Of a stretch of DNA of 64,000 nt, positions 22,250 to 35,847 are shown one piece after another. A program made the translations under genes and the position numbers. Position 1 is the stretch's first letter. Each line of letters begins with the position of its first letter. Source of the DNA: Gentiana macrophylla (taxonomy: Eukaryota > Streptophyta > Magnoliopsida > Gentianales > Gentianaceae); NCBI GenBank assembly GCA_026214975.1, contig CM047813.1, positions 33,169,078-33,233,077 of the forward strand, written 5' to 3'. The notes below the pieces were generated by a model that worked only from the letters and a program-made list of their open reading frames with translations, ran no database searches and had not been told where the DNA came from.

Positions 22250-22650
22250 GTTTTACTGCTTATGTAGTTATGTGTTGCCAGTGGATGCTGATATGCTTAT
22301 TTGATACCCCCCAAATTTATAGTCATAGAAAAAGTGGTAGTTGAACATGGGGATTCATGTGGATAACATTACAAAAAAAAAAAGGAAAAAGTGATTAAAG
22401 TATAATCCCCATGTGCTGACTGCTAGCCGACTCTTATATAAAGTTGAGAAATTTGGTTTGTGTATGTATCTTTTTTCCTGTCTGCTGACTGCTTTCTGAC
22501 GTGGTTTTGGAGCAAACTGATGTGGAATACTTTCACTAATCCGTCAACTACCTTATACAAAGTTATTTTTCTGAATGGATGATGTCACTTAAGTGGTCAA
22601 GCAAACCAAACTTTTACATGCAATCCACTCATATATATGTATAATTTATA
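22250..22650 (-). promoter_or_regulatory. Promoter and 5' leader of the GEM-like gene
   Basis: The minus strand carries TTTATATAAG (about 22434-22443), a good TATA box about 190 bp before the ATG at 22249. The region to about 22640 is duplicated at 17573-18205. A palindromic TGACGT-like element is not obvious. Function is inferred only from position. Confidence 0.55.
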
Positions 22651-24526
22651 ACGTTCTCCGTTTTTCTTAAGGTCATGTGGACATAGTGGTACCCAAGAAC
22701 CTCCATTTGGCCACATATCTCTGAATGTCCGTAAAGTTTGGCTCTTATCCGGGAGTTCAATCTCGCATGGAGTGCTCTTTAACATATTAAAGCCACCAGA
22801 AATTCCAGCATTTGACCGGCCACTTAGGTGGAATCGAAACCTTCATTTCTACGACAATTGTCAAACCACTTATATCTGTTCAGTTAAACTAGCTACTAGG
22901 TTCTGAAGTTCTCCTTAGACCTGATTATGATACACTTTAAAATAAATTAGTTATAATTTTGAACACTAAAAGCTTCTAGTGATGGAAAGAGGCCGGTTTC
23001 CATCCCTTGTCTCTCTTTTCTTCTTCATCTCTCTATGGCTAAAATTCCTTGTCTGTCTTTGCGAATAGGAGGCCGGAGATCCTCCTACGTAATGCCAAGA
23101 AGGTACACCCCCTTAAGTGTGGGCAACTGTCCCAACACTTGCACAATATTAATTGGGATTCAACACGCCCCCTCATGTGTGGGCAATCTCTCTCAACACT
23201 TGCACAATATAAATAATGTCGACACCAGGGTTCGATCTCACCTCTCTGGTCGATACCATTTAGAATCAAGCGCTACAATTCTACTAAAACCAATTTGTAT
23301 TAATAAAGCGCTTACTATGTTTCCTTATTATACAGAGTGTAAGGAATCTCTCCCAACATTCCTCTCAAGTGTGGCAATCTGTCCAACAGTAACAGAATTC
23401 AAAGTAAATATAAATTTGAATCAATATTGATTATCTTGTCCTAAAACATCCATATATATCACATAGCCAAATGAGGTAAAGTCGTATACTATGGTGAACC
23501 CATATCCAAAGTTTAATCATTGTTGTAACAGATTTCAAGTACCTTGAATAACATAAGAAATAAACGTAAAACAAAACAAGAACATAAACAAGAAGAAACA
23601 CAGAGATTAAACGTAGTATTCGAAAATGTGCCGACTAATCCATTGACGGAATAAGGATATTTCACTATCCACAGAAATTTACAAATATACTTGTGTCTGT
23701 TACAATAACTGCTGGTATTTATAGCCTTTGGAACCTAACCCTAGCCGCCATAATCTCCAACTGAGTATTTCCCTAAAATACCCTACTTGTAGTCTTCACA
23801 GAATTCAAACGAGGACTACCAGTTATAACAACATTCAGACTCAAAGTCGATTCAGACGTGAACACCAGACTACAAATGTGATCACTAGATTTCAGCTGAG
23901 AACATCTCAACTGAACATATCACTCAGTTGAAAGTTTCACCTGACCCTTCCATACTTTAATACCTCAGCCTAACACCACTATAAGTCTTCCAAATTTAGC
24001 TTTGACAGATTCAGTTTCAGACGCAAAGACCAAGTAACCTCTGAATAACAAATCCCCACCTTGACTTGAATTCTCGTTCAACCAGATGCATTACCAGATT
24101 TCAGACGTGTTGTACCAAGTGCACTAGTCAGTGCCAGATGTACAGAACCAGATTTCCACTTTTTCAGACTAGTCTTCAAATATGAGTCAACTTAATTGAT
24201 GTTGTTTTCACTATCATTTTATCCTCAATTCCGTTGCAATTATATGTATTATTGTATCACTCTGAACCATTTTTTGGAAAATTTCATCCACCGCTACATA
24301 ATTGTTAATATTGGTATTTATTCGATGTTTGAACTCCTTTGGATAGATTTACCGGTTTTTATAACCGGAGTTTTGTTATCAAGTTTATGCAGGGGTTGTG
24401 CCTTTTTTGTCTTTGTAGTGCACATATACTGCTACTCGAGGCCTTGGTGGAGTTTTCCTACAAGAGATGATTTGTATTGCATTGATACGCGATATGAGAG
24501 TTGGAAGATTTGTACCCCTGCCTGAT
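22651..24526. other. Intergenic or old repeat DNA, no supported gene
   Basis: Near 23105-23205 the phrase GTGTGGGCAA...CAACACTTGCACAATAT occurs twice about 65 bp apart, which looks like old repeat DNA. No conserved protein motif is visible in any open frame, including 24196-24525. The sequence 23570-24190 is AC-rich and unremarkable. Confidence 0.4.
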
Positions 24527-25913
24527 GTCGCCCACCTGATACCCAAGCGCTGCGCAGCTTCTCAAATTAAATCTAAAACCACAGAAAGAGAGGGAAATTC
24601 ATAAATAAATAAAAAAGCATGGTGCCCGCCACGTCTGGCCGGCAGCCACCCAATGTCACCACATGCTCAACATTTAATGCACTTCCAAGAGTCAACAACC
24701 TGGTAAGATTGACACCCGCCACGACCATTTCATGGTGTCCGCCCTATGTGATCTGCTGCAGAGTACGAGGAGCATTTATTGCATCGTCAGACCGCCTTGG
24801 CATTAAAGTTGGCGGACGCATGAACCTTTTGGATGGCGTCTGCCCGTGGCTCGGCTAACATGATGTTCTAAACACTTTTTACATCATTTTGAAGGATAAC
24901 TTCGGAGAACACCATTCATTACACCCATTAACTTCTTCATCTTCCACAACTACTTCTTGCAGGCACCTTCACCTTAGGGCACTTATAGCCCTAGCATAGC
25001 ATTAGTAAAACCTATCAATCCTTGTAATATTGAATCATCACCATTGTAGTTATTTTGGATGCTTTGTTGGAGAAATTTACATCATTTTGTAACAAATCTT
25101 GGAGCTTGTGAGTAATAGCTTTCACTTATCTCGGATATGACTTCCTTGGTGATTATCTTTATTGATTTTATCGTTGATATGCTTATGAAATCCTTCTTGA
25201 CAACCGTGATTTCATAGCCTTGTTTGGCTAAGCTTTTGCTTAGCCAAGATTATGTTTAAATAAGAGTGTTTATCTTTCGTGGTGATATGGATGACATGTT
25301 TAGATTGCTAGATTCTTGCTTGGTTAATTTTTCTTTCTTATTCTTGTTGATAGTTAGTTTTAGATTTGCTACCTAGCACTACGCGCGCGCGCACACACAC
25401 ACACATTTTTAGATGAGATCAAAAAAGATTCTTTGTGTGGGAAAAGAGGTAAGAAAACAAATATTTAAATTCGAATCATTGACAACGATGTCGGACTGCT
25501 AAGTGGGATTTTTAGCTTGTCTACGCAACCATAGATCTTAATCATGTTTATTCGCTTGTTTGATAATACAAATCGAACCGGTGACGCGGTGTCGGTCTGT
25601 TAAGTAAGCTTGCGGATGAGCATAACGTTAGAACGGAAGGAAGGAAGGTTAAATGTCATCCCAGCATACCACAAGAGATGCACACTCGAGTTTACATTAT
25701 CTTGGATAGCACTTCATTTATATTGTTTGTTTTTGTGTAAGTCAGTAGCTTGACCTCAACTTATTGTCTTCATGGGTTGAACCAAGAATACATGATTGAT
25801 TGGTATTTAACCTCACTTTTCTTTGGGTTATGACCTTGACTCACTTTTTCTAGGCTACAAATGATCCGGTACACTGTCGGAGATTTTGTAACTAGAAAAG
25901 TCTGATCAAATTT
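24527..25913 (+). repeat. Probable 5' LTR / upstream part of the Ty3-Gypsy element
   Basis: Lies directly before a decayed Gypsy-type PBS. A GC-richer block with repeated 'GCCGCCACG' / 'GTTGGCGGACGC'-like words at 24620-24860 differs from its surroundings. The exact LTR start cannot be fixed because no matching 3' LTR was found in the window. A (CG)n(CA)n microsatellite lies at 25382-25406. Confidence 0.4.
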
Positions 25914-25931
25914 TTGACACCGTTGTCGGAG
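25914..25931 (+). other. Decayed Gypsy-type primer-binding site
   Basis: TGACACCGTTGTCGGAGA corresponds to the Tat/Athila-type TGGCGCCGTTGCCGGGGA with only transitions, the pattern expected from old methylated cytosines. A gag start follows at 26106. Confidence 0.65.
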
Positions 25932-26105
25932 ATGTGTAACTGTTAATACTTATAGTGATTTAGCTATTGTAGTTGATAACCAGTCCGACACTCCTATCAT
26001 ACAAGAAGTTAAGTTGTTGATAAGAAAGAGAGGATCGCGTAAAGAAAGCGTGAGTTATCTCGGAGAAGTTTAGCCTTGGGATAAACTTCAGTACTAGGTG
26101 CAACA

Positions 26106-26611
26106 ATGAATCTTGAGGAAGTAGTACAAGGACAAAATGCTCAAGGCCAACCTGGCCGAGAATTCCTTGATGCCGTGGAATTTGATCCAAACCCACCAAT
26201 TAACCAAAACCTCCAACCACCATATAACCAAGAAGCCAAGCCACCAAACAACCAACTTAATAACAACAACCATTAACATCAACCCCACTCCACCAAGAAA
26301 GGCCATTGTATGAACAAGCTGCGAGACATCGAGAACATGCTCACAACCCCATCCTTTTACATAGAATAAATTCTAACAACTTTGAAGTGAAGTACCACCA
26401 CTTTGTACTATTGGAAAATCGAGCACAATTTCATGGGAAGCCCAATGAAGACCCAAATTTACATCTCTTTAATTTTGAGGAAATTTGCAATACCGCAAAG
26501 CACAATGGAGTGACATCAGATGACACGGTTAGCACTTTTCATATTCTATTTAAATGGGAAATCTAAAGAATGGCTAAAGTCATTACCCCACCAATTGTAC
26601 GAACTTGGGAG
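26106..26611 (+). pseudogene. Ty3-Gypsy gag, N-terminal part, interrupted
   Basis: ATG at 26106 opens a frame to a TAA at about 26277. After a frame change, 26306-26566 reads NSNNFEVKYHHFVLLENRAQ then FHGKPNEDPNLHLFNFEEIC, the retrotransposon gag signature of Ty3-Gypsy elements (F.G.P.EDP..HL..F). It continues WLK-SLP-like to RTWE at 26611, where element B begins. The same frame resumes at 48863 with EDVQREFLRQYFPPG. Confidence 0.87.
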
Positions 26612-28027
26612 TGTTGGAAGTAGTGTCCGAAAGGCAATTTATATAATTGTTTTTATAATTAATAAATGACACATTTATTTTCATGTTATTATTTGCTTCG
26701 TGTTCATAAGTAATACACTGCTGAAAACACCATGTTGTATCATATGTAGCCATATAATTTAGTGTGTGCCACACGTGAGGATTAAGTTTATAGTGATACA
26801 CTTGAACTCTTAGTCCGTGGTGAACTTAATCAAAGTATGGGGTCTATTGATTAAACCACCATTAATGCGTCCAGAACACTTTATGGTGTGACATTCTTAT
26901 CCGGACCGTCGATATTGGTTATCTAAGTGGGTAATTTATATATGATTTAATTAGTCATATAGACTTAGGATCGATTTAATCTGCATTTCTCATATAATTC
27001 CGTGAATGATAAATCTCATTAAATTACAAGATTATCATATATGGATTGACCTTAATCCTGAAGTGATTGCAGACTTCTGCTTGTTTCAAGATAGGGTTTG
27101 ATGTGTTCGTTAAGGATTCCTAAGAGGCGCAGTCCGAATCACAAGATAGGGTTGGCACTATTCTGAAATGAATGAGGAGTGTGTGTTTCATAGATACGGA
27201 ATTCATTCCCTCTTGCTGGAAGTAGAAAGATAACCTCCTTATTTGTTAATCCTAAAAACTGATCGATCGGCCAAGTTCGTATTGGTTATGAATTATTTGA
27301 TCACTAGTTGGATAATGGTAAACAATGATAAGATGTAATAAAGAAGGTTTACGGAAATATTCCCGCTTCATTACGGATAGTCTATGGAAGATTATTATGT
27401 ATGTAATGATTATATCAATGTACACTTATTGACTTGACAATTTGAGAATAAGTTATATCTATAATCGATAGAGTTTGGTTTCGGATTTATGGTGGCGTAA
27501 TTCCTAAATTAATAAGTTGAATAGAGATGTCATGTTCGATGGTCCCCGGGTTGGCTCTTAACACGCGAGTGAATTATCGTATTATGGAACCTCGATAATA
27601 AATTAAATAGTTGGTCTATTTAATGTATGCGAATATGATTTATTCGATAAATAATATATAAAATAAAAAAGACATTTTCTATTATCCCATGGCATAAATG
27701 GCGCCACATGTGGGAAAATTGGGAGAAGAAATTTTCCTGAATTATATCACATTTGTAATTAATTATTTATTTGTTAAATAATTAATGGATAAAATAAGAG
27801 ATTGATTTTCTAATGATTATCTCATTTATGGTGACTTTCTCTTACTTATGGAAAATATCTTTTTCTTTGGGAAAAAAAGATAATTTTCTTGTGAAAGGGA
27901 TATCTTCTGCTCGGCTATTTTCGCATATAAAGAGAGTTTCCCCTAACACTATAAACACGACACATTTGCGCCACTTTTCAGAAAAATGAGAGAAAAATCA
28001 GTTTCTTGTCCTAGCCATTGAGAGAAG
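26612..28027 (+). repeat. Family B 5' LTR, first about 1416 bp
   Basis: Aligns to 47026-48480 of the 3' LTR. It stops after CTAGCCATTGAGAGAAG and jumps back to an earlier LTR position. Confidence 0.85.
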
Positions 28028-28421
28028 AATGGATTAACCTTAATCCTGAAGTGATTGCAGACTTCTGCTTGTTTCAAGATAGGGTTTGATGTGTTCGTTA
28101 AGGATTCCTAAGAGGCGCAGTCCGAATCACTTTCACGTTGGCACTATTCTGGAATGAACGAGGAGTGTGTGTTTCACAAATACAGAATTCATTCCTTCAT
28201 GCGGGAAGTAGAAAGAGAACCATCTTATTTGTTAATCTTAGAAACTGATTGATCGGCCGAGTTCGTATTGGTTATGAATTAATTGATCACTAGTTGGACA
28301 ATGGTAAATAAGGATAAGATGTAATAAAGATTGTTTACGGAAACATTTCCGCTTCATTACGGATAGTCTATGAAGGCTTATTATGTATGTAATGATTATA
28401 TCAATGGACACTTATTGACTC
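28028..28421 (+). repeat. Duplicated 394-bp internal piece of the B LTR
   Basis: Repeats LTR positions already present at about 27040-27430 (equivalent to about 47451-47843). It is interrupted by element A after TTATTGACTC. Confidence 0.83.
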
Positions 28422-30235
28422 TGTTAGGTGTAGTGCTCGAAAGACAATTATGTAATTGTTTTAGGACATAATTAATAATTCATCTTATTATATGCATTTA
28501 TGTTTATAATTAAGACACTACTGAAAACCCTAAGTACCTCGTTAATGTAATCACATAACTCAGTGTATGGCTATACACAAGAGGATTGAGTTAGTGAGAT
28601 GTACTTAAAATTAACTTAGTCCGTAGCGTTGATTAATCTGAGTACGGGTCTCATGATTAATATGCGATAATGCGCCTAACACACTTTACGGTATGACGAT
28701 CTTATCCGGATTGCCGGTAATAGGTACCTAGTGGGGCATTTATATATGATGATAATCATATAGTAATTTGGACCGATTTGATTTGAGTTCTCGATATAAT
28801 TCCGTAATCGAGAAGTCGATCGAATCACAAGATGATCATATATGGATTAATCTCAATCCGAGGTGATCACGCATTTATTTGCTTAGACTAGGGTAGGGTT
28901 TGATGTGTTAGAAAGGATCACTTCGTAGTATGTGGTCCAACACTTCTCGTTGGATCTATTCTCGAATGAGTGAGTAGTCCATCTGCTATCACGAGATATG
29001 GAATCCATTCCTTCCTTCGGGAAGTAGATGCATGAGCCTCCACTTATTTGTTAGCCCTAAGAAAATGATCGATCCCGGGAGTTCATGTTAGACTAATTAG
29101 CTACTAGTCCGATATGTGAACTAATTGATCACTAGGGGGTTAATGGTAAATAAGGATAAGATGTTTTGAAAAGGGTTTACGGAAATATCCCCACTCGAAA
29201 TGAACAGTCTATGGAGGATTTATCCGTATGTAATGATTATATCAATGGACGCTTATCAACTCATGGTTGAGTGTAAGTTATCTATATTCGGAAGAGTTCG
29301 ATTTGGGTTTATGGAGGTGTAATCCCGAATTAATAGATTGAATATTATTGTTCGATCCGACGGATAATATTATTTAATTTATTGTAAATTTATCGAATAT
29401 GGGTCCATTGGTCCCCGACGTGGCTCCTAATATAGCATATAGGTTTTCTCGTCGTTTCACCTCAATTATAATATTAAATAGTTGGATTGACTATTTAATT
29501 GATATGTGATTAATTGTTTAGTTGGACTAGATAATTAAATATATGAAAAGAAATTTTTAAGTGACTCGCAAAAAATAATGAAACATGCGTGTGACCTAAA
29601 TTTGTTTTAGGGTGGGGCGCATTTTTTAATTGTTATTTATTAGGAAATTAGTTTTCTTAATAAATAATAAGACACGTGATTAAATTATTTATGTGTTAAA
29701 TAATTTAAGGAAAAGAAAATCTTTTGTATATCCTTATTAATTTGGGAATATTCTAGATTTATCTTTTTACGGAAAAGGATTAATTTGATTGATTTTGTTT
29801 TAATTAAATAATCTTTGGACAACGATGATTTCTCTCATATATAAAGAGACTTCTCCCAAGCCTTTTATCAATCACAATTTTCGAAATATTGGAAGGAACA
29901 AGGCTTAGAACTTTCGGCCTTGGTTCCTTTGGGTTTGAGTTTTAGAAAAACTTCAGGTTTTTCTAAGGTAGTATATCGAGGAGATCAAGCGGCTTGAATC
30001 ACCATCCACTTGGTGTTGCTTGGAGATACACGTTGGAAGACGGTGGCTTCTTTTGTTGGATCTTGGATCTCGGATTATTCTAGACGTTTATTCACAATAA
30101 ACCGGTAAGCAATCTAAACTCCCTCGTAGGTTTAGATCTATTTATTTATGTATTTTGGTTGTTAGATCTAGATCTTGTTGTTTTATTGCAGAATCGGATG
30201 GATCTTTGATCCATCCGCGATATTACATCCTATGA
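28422..30235 (+). repeat. LTR of family A, copy 2 (5' LTR)
   Basis: 1814 bp, TGTTAGG to CCTATGA. It is the most diverged of the three A LTRs. Confidence 0.88.
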
Positions 30236-30236
30236 G

Positions 30237-33200
30237 TGGTATCGAGTCTTTGATCTATCAATCAAAGTATGTAATTTTAGATATAAGAGTGGAATATCAT
30301 GCAGAGATTCTTTTTATTTTCTTTTTTTTGAATCGAAAATATCATGAATGTATGCCTTTGTGATTGTTGTGGTTGAAGAGATGGATTGAGGCTTGAGATC
30401 ATTTACCGTGTAGATCTATTTTGTAGCTTTTTTGATTAGTATCAATTGAAAGATGTGGATGTGTAATTTATTTTATGTAAATGCGAAAAATTGTAAAATG
30501 TAGTACCTTTTGTTTTTTTTTTGATCCGGGTTCGGCATTTACAAAGATCATCGCTGTTGAAAATCATCAAGAAGGTAATAACGGGAGGGCCGATTGTTTT
30601 ATTTTATTTTTATTTTTCCGGCAATTTTGGTCACGGCAACATCAACAAATTTTTTGACACCTGATGCGGCAACAAATTTTTTTGATAACATGGTTTTAAC
30701 TTTGACCTAAAGGTCAAAGCAATAAAAAAAAATAAACTTTTGCCGTATACAAACAAAAAAAAAAAATCCTATTTTTTTTGATAAGTTTTGCCGAGAAGCT
30801 TTATAAAAATAAAAATAAAAAAGGTTTTTTTAAAACAATTATTAATATAAATATATTTTAATATATTGGTATATTACGCCTTCTCTCACGCTGCTCGCTT
30901 AGTCATACAAGATCGAAGGCTCGAGATCCTAAGTTTCAAGATTAAGATTCAAGATCGAGATTTGAAGACTTAGAATTAAATTTTACTTTTCCTTAGAAAA
31001 TGGGTTAGTCGAAGTGCAAGCGAACGATCCATCTCGGTGTTTAATTTTTTCGCTTTATTTTTAGTGTATGATCAAAATTATGTGATAGAACAGGAAAATT
31101 GTCATATACGTCATCATATCATTTAATCCACTCCAATGCATACATGTAGCTAGTTTATTTCGAATAAATTAGGCATGTATAACTCGTATAATTAGTTTAA
31201 AGGCTTATTTAATTAATATGTGGTAGTTAATAAATAAGTAACTAATTATAAAAACCGAGGAACCGGGTTTTGTCAATCGTTACGATTTTAGTGATGGATT
31301 CTCGGTGAATCCCACTTAGATAAATCGTTGAGTTTTCGGTGAACCCACCTTAAACAGAAACAAGATTACGCTTTGGTTGACAACATAGAAATAAGAAAAT
31401 CTTAGTACACGGGTTGGAAAATGGTCTAACCATGGTTGGGCGAGTTCAACCGAGCCTCGGCTCAATCGACTCCCTTCCACGTGTGATGTACGTTACAGTA
31501 GTTCGACAAGACTTAGCATAGCCGATAAGCCTTCAGGCTAAACGGGGATTCTCTTGCCGGATTGGCCTGAACTGTCACATATGTTCCAACGAATAAGACG
31601 GCGTAGGCTTGCCTACTTAACCGACCCTGTTCGGAGTAGTTTGATTTATTTTTTCTTATTGTCAAGACCGAAACAGTAATTAGTAAACCCACCACTTTTT
31701 CAAAATATTGAGTGGGAGCGGGAAGCGCGACAACCACCCCACGGCCTCTACTATAGGTGCAAGCACGTGAGAGAAGGGTGACGCCTCGTGCCGCTTTTGA
31801 TTCCGCCCCTAAGGATGGTGTTCACCCCTATCAAAATTCAAGGCTTGGTCTCCGAAAGGATAGGATTTCGGGTACTCGTTGGGTCACTGTCCGACCCTAA
31901 AGGCGGCATACACGGGGCGTATTTGAGATCTAATATAGTAGGTCACACTCTTTATGCATATTTTCGAAATGTCTAGGCTAGAAAAAGGAAGGTAATCAAT
32001 AATTAAGGCCCGGGATGTCTGATTCCCGTGAGATGTTCGATTCTCAAAGCTTAATCATTGAGAGAGATTGTCTCAATTTAACCGTCATCGTACTGATACC
32101 GACCCTAAAGGCGGCGGTACGGTGTCAGGTTAAATCCTTGGAATGGTAGGATAGACTTTAAACAAGTTTATTATTCTTAAAATAAAAATCTAGTAGTGAA
32201 AATTTATTTTTTGAATTTAACTTTCTGTTGTGTTTATTTTACAACTTTAATCTCTAGGCTACTAAACTATTAGTAATAGGACTTTATTAAAAATGTGGAA
32301 AGTAACAAGTACGTTGTAATTATCAAAAGAATGTAGTTAATTTTTCGGAAGAGATTTTTCCTTGAGCCTTTAAAAACTTAAGTGACATAGTATAGGTATG
32401 TCACGGATGTCACTCGTGTTGAACGAGAGACGACAATACTTAGTTTACAAAAGATGATATAGGACTATCAGACAAATTCATTTAGTGAATTTTAAAAGTG
32501 TAATTACACAACAAATTTCTAATTGAAAAATGGGAAAATCATATACACAAGGCATTGCTAGTTAGACGGTATTTGGAACCGATAAACTAGTGGGAGCCTT
32601 AGCCTTATGATTTGTTCTTTTTTTGAATCATTAGAAATTTGTAATAGACTACACAGGAGTTTCTCCATTTATCAGAAAAACAAGAATAAAGCGTTACTAG
32701 TTAGACAGTATTTGAAACTGATCATAAACTAGTGGGAGCTTAGTTCTGGAGATTTTATAATCTTTGAAACATCGTGAACACAACATTGCTAGTTAGACAG
32801 GATTTGAAACCGATAAACTAGTGGGAGCTTAGTTCTGGTGATGTTCTAATCTTTGAGAAATCATAAATACAAAGTGTTGCTAGTTAGACGGTATTTGGAA
32901 CCGATAAACTAGTGGGAGCTTTGCTCTTATGATTTGTCGATTAAAAAAATCGATAGTCCAAGCAAGTAACATCAACATCCTACGCTTCAAGAGTAGTCTC
33001 TACTCAAACGAATCGCTAGTTCAAGACTGTTTCCATTTAAGGAAAGTCGAGAATGGGAAATAATGTTTATACATGTTAGTCATCTAAACTAAGTAGTTTT
33101 AAGGCTAAACCGAAAAATTAATTGGAAATTAGAGGATAAGGAAAGTGATTTCGGATCACTGACCAATGCATCCTTAGCAATTTTCTCGAAAGCTAAAGTT

Positions 33201-33540
33201 CTTTGGAAGAACTAGGTAGCTTTGCATTAAACGATAAATAAAATAGACAACGGGCAGTTATTTCAGATAGACTAGTGGGAGTGATATAAGGAAATGAATC
33301 TCGGATTCAATTCTTGAGTATCACAGAAAATTCATTTTCTGTTTTCGGATTCGTTGGAACGAACGTATTCATTTTCAATAGGATAATTTGTTTGTCTTAT
33401 TGACGATGAATATAACATTCGTAGTACGAAATCCAAGACTCGGACTTTTGTTTGATAAAGTCGAAACACTAAGCATTGGCAAAAGGTTTTAGTAACACAT
33501 CCTAAAATATATAAACGCAAATGGTTTCCGTATTTCAATA
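30237..33540 (+). mobile_element. Family A leader and non-coding/gag-side internal region
   Basis: A damaged PBS (TGGTATCGAGTC) is followed by the A leader (30249-31610) and about 1.9 kb with no readable gag or protease. 31690-31740 (GAGTGGGAGCGG and CCCCACGGCCTCTAC) matches 43205-43255 in element B. Four copies of a 41-bp motif lie at 32557-32920. I see no protein-coding frame that I can support. Confidence 0.7.
32557..32920 (+). repeat. Four dispersed copies of a 41-bp motif
   Basis: Copies at 32557-32597, 32694-32739, 32788-32828 and 32879-32920. Each runs CTAGTTAGACGGTATTTGGA then ACCGATAAACTAGTGGGAGC with small changes. Three more lie in element B (42658-42699, 42892-42932, 43082-43122). 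Confidence 0.9.
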
Positions 33541-35847
33541 AACGCTTCTTTCTATTCTATTAATTAGTGCATATTCCCTAAAGACATGATCTGAAGACTG
33601 GCTTAGGGTGATTCCTATCTCCCAGTCAAAGGAACATTGTCTCAAAAGGAACAATGACTAAGTTTCCTTTCAATCAGGACAGGGTAATAGATTTAAAGAA
33701 GTAACATAGCTTGTTCATAACAACCTTCGGGGTCATATGAAAAATACAAGCTAGTGGGAGCTTCTGAGTGGTGACATATTGTCTGACAACTATTCGAGAC
33801 TCCGGTAAGTTTATCCAAAATATTTGGAGCAAATCTCTGATTTCACCACAGATAGAGTATTCCGTACTCAGAAATAGGTTATTGCGTAGTCTTCGGGACT
33901 GATGCTCGGCCTGCCTCCCAGTGAAATGTTTTCACTAAGGGATACACCATAAATTTGCCTTATATAGTTATTGGTGTGCTACAATACGCTGTTGAACTCA
34001 TTTAAGATATTGGTTGCAAAATAACGGTTTACGTTGTAATGAAAAACCGAGAAGTCTACCTAAAAGATGCCTACGCATTTGTGGATAAGGAGTGAATTAG
34101 GTTCAACCCACTTCCGTAAATAGAGGCATTTAGCACCGAGTGCTTGAAGGTAGGACTGGAAATTTTGCGAACACGTTCAGGTCGTGAAATATCTTAATGC
34201 ATTGAGTAAAGTTTGGTTATAAAACTCGTAAAAATCGAGAGAATGGCGGTTATACTTTGTCAAACTCCATCCGATAGAGTCTATAAATAACAACCTTAGA
34301 TCTTGAAGTATTTGTACTCGAGATGTTACTAATCGATTTGTTCACCCCATCCAACACCGGCGGTTGGTGATAACACTAATAAAAACTACTAAACTAGATC
34401 AAGATATCAATCCACCCCGAACGCAGCGGTGGGAGTATGGTTTGTCCATTACCCGTTTGCAGACCTTACGGTCTATAGTGTAAATTGATGACCTATAGTC
34501 CTTCATGGGCTATGTAGGATCCTGATCATGAGGTTGGTTTAAAAGCCATAACCCCTCGTGAATGGAGTTTGATACTCCAGTTCTGTTGAAACTCTTGTAG
34601 AACCTCCTGAGGATCTCAAGCCCAATGGGAGTAATTGGAACTACACGGAAAAGAGTCGAATGAATAGGAAAGTTTAACTTTCAAACGCAAAACTGAGAAA
34701 TTTAGGGGTTTATTCCCTAAAAGGTAGAGAGTTAACCAGACCGTGATCTCTCTTACCACTCAGTCTTGCTTGATTTCGTCAGAAAGCGGGAAATATGGGT
34801 GATTCCCTAAGACTTCCTTGCCGAACAACGGAATCTGAATTCATTCAGAACAGAAGGGTTTTAGCTAAGAACAAATGGCGGATTCGTTACAAAGCAGAAA
34901 ATAGGGGTGATTCCCTCAGACTTTTTTGCGAGACTAACGGTATCTTAATTTATTCAGAAAGAACCTTAGACAGGATGCCTGCCATAGCTTATATCCTTTG
35001 GGGATTAAAGCAAACCTCTAGGTCATTCCAAAGTCATATATTTTAATATGTGGACTTGACCAAAATGTTGATAAGTCTTTTGTAGACTTGGTATCAATAT
35101 TAGTAAAGTAGTATGTAGATTAGTGTTTGTGAATGGTAACACTGAAACAGTTGGAAACAACATGGGTGTGTTATCTGAAGTCAGAGTCTGACATGCCATT
35201 GGGATTCATTCTAAAGGATTCGCTCAAATTCTCGAGAATCGATCATTGGCAATCCCATCCGTTCACCTGGTTAAGATATTCTTGCATTTATGCAACATTC
35301 AACGATGTAGTCTACCTTACCTCTCAGGAATGATTATCTAAACCTGCGGATGAATACTAAATGGGATGTTTAGTGAATCCTCAAGTCTCTTCGGGAGAAT
35401 GAGGAATAATAATATGCTGGTATATTCAGGTGCGAACTAGAATATAAGTGATGACACTGATTCTGACTTTAGGTCAGATTAAGGATGATCGTTAAGTCGA
35501 TTTCGTCCTCAGTGTTGAGTCAAAGGCATATTGAAATCGTACCACCGGATTAGATGGAAAGTCGACGTTTCGATCCCAAAGATTGACTCAAGATGCCAAC
35601 CTACCTGATCAGTGTACCAAGTCACATGGTATTCGGATTCTAAGTACGCGCCGGGTCACTGACCTACCCTACGGCGGCACACTCCGGTCGTGATTGGAAG
35701 GATGAATTACTAAGATGCGCTTGGAGGGTATGAATCTAAGGGATATGTCTCACTTGTTTTGAGCAAGTGGGAGAATGTTGTAGATATAGATATAAAGGGT
35801 GTGCTCTAAAAAAATTAATCCACTTGCCTTTCGTGCAAGTGGGAGAT
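33541..35847 (+). pseudogene. Family A pol remnant (INT-RT-RNase H)
   Basis: Same content as 1-2279, with better-preserved stretches. 34980-35046 reads AYILWGLKQTSRSFQSH (the YGLKQ.SRSW motif of Copia RT). A YVD-stop at about 35107-35120 replaces YVDD. TDSDF at about 35455-35475 marks RNase H. The paired PPT lies at about 35763-35847. Multiple stops; inactive. Confidence 0.85.

Noticed and set aside
22597..22785. 62-codon minus-strand frame with LRTFRDMWPNGG
   Set aside because: No family is recognised and there is no supporting splice or homology evidence.
24196..24525. 109-codon hydrophobic open frame
   Set aside because: Composition-driven (AT-rich), no motif, and no start context or exon partners.
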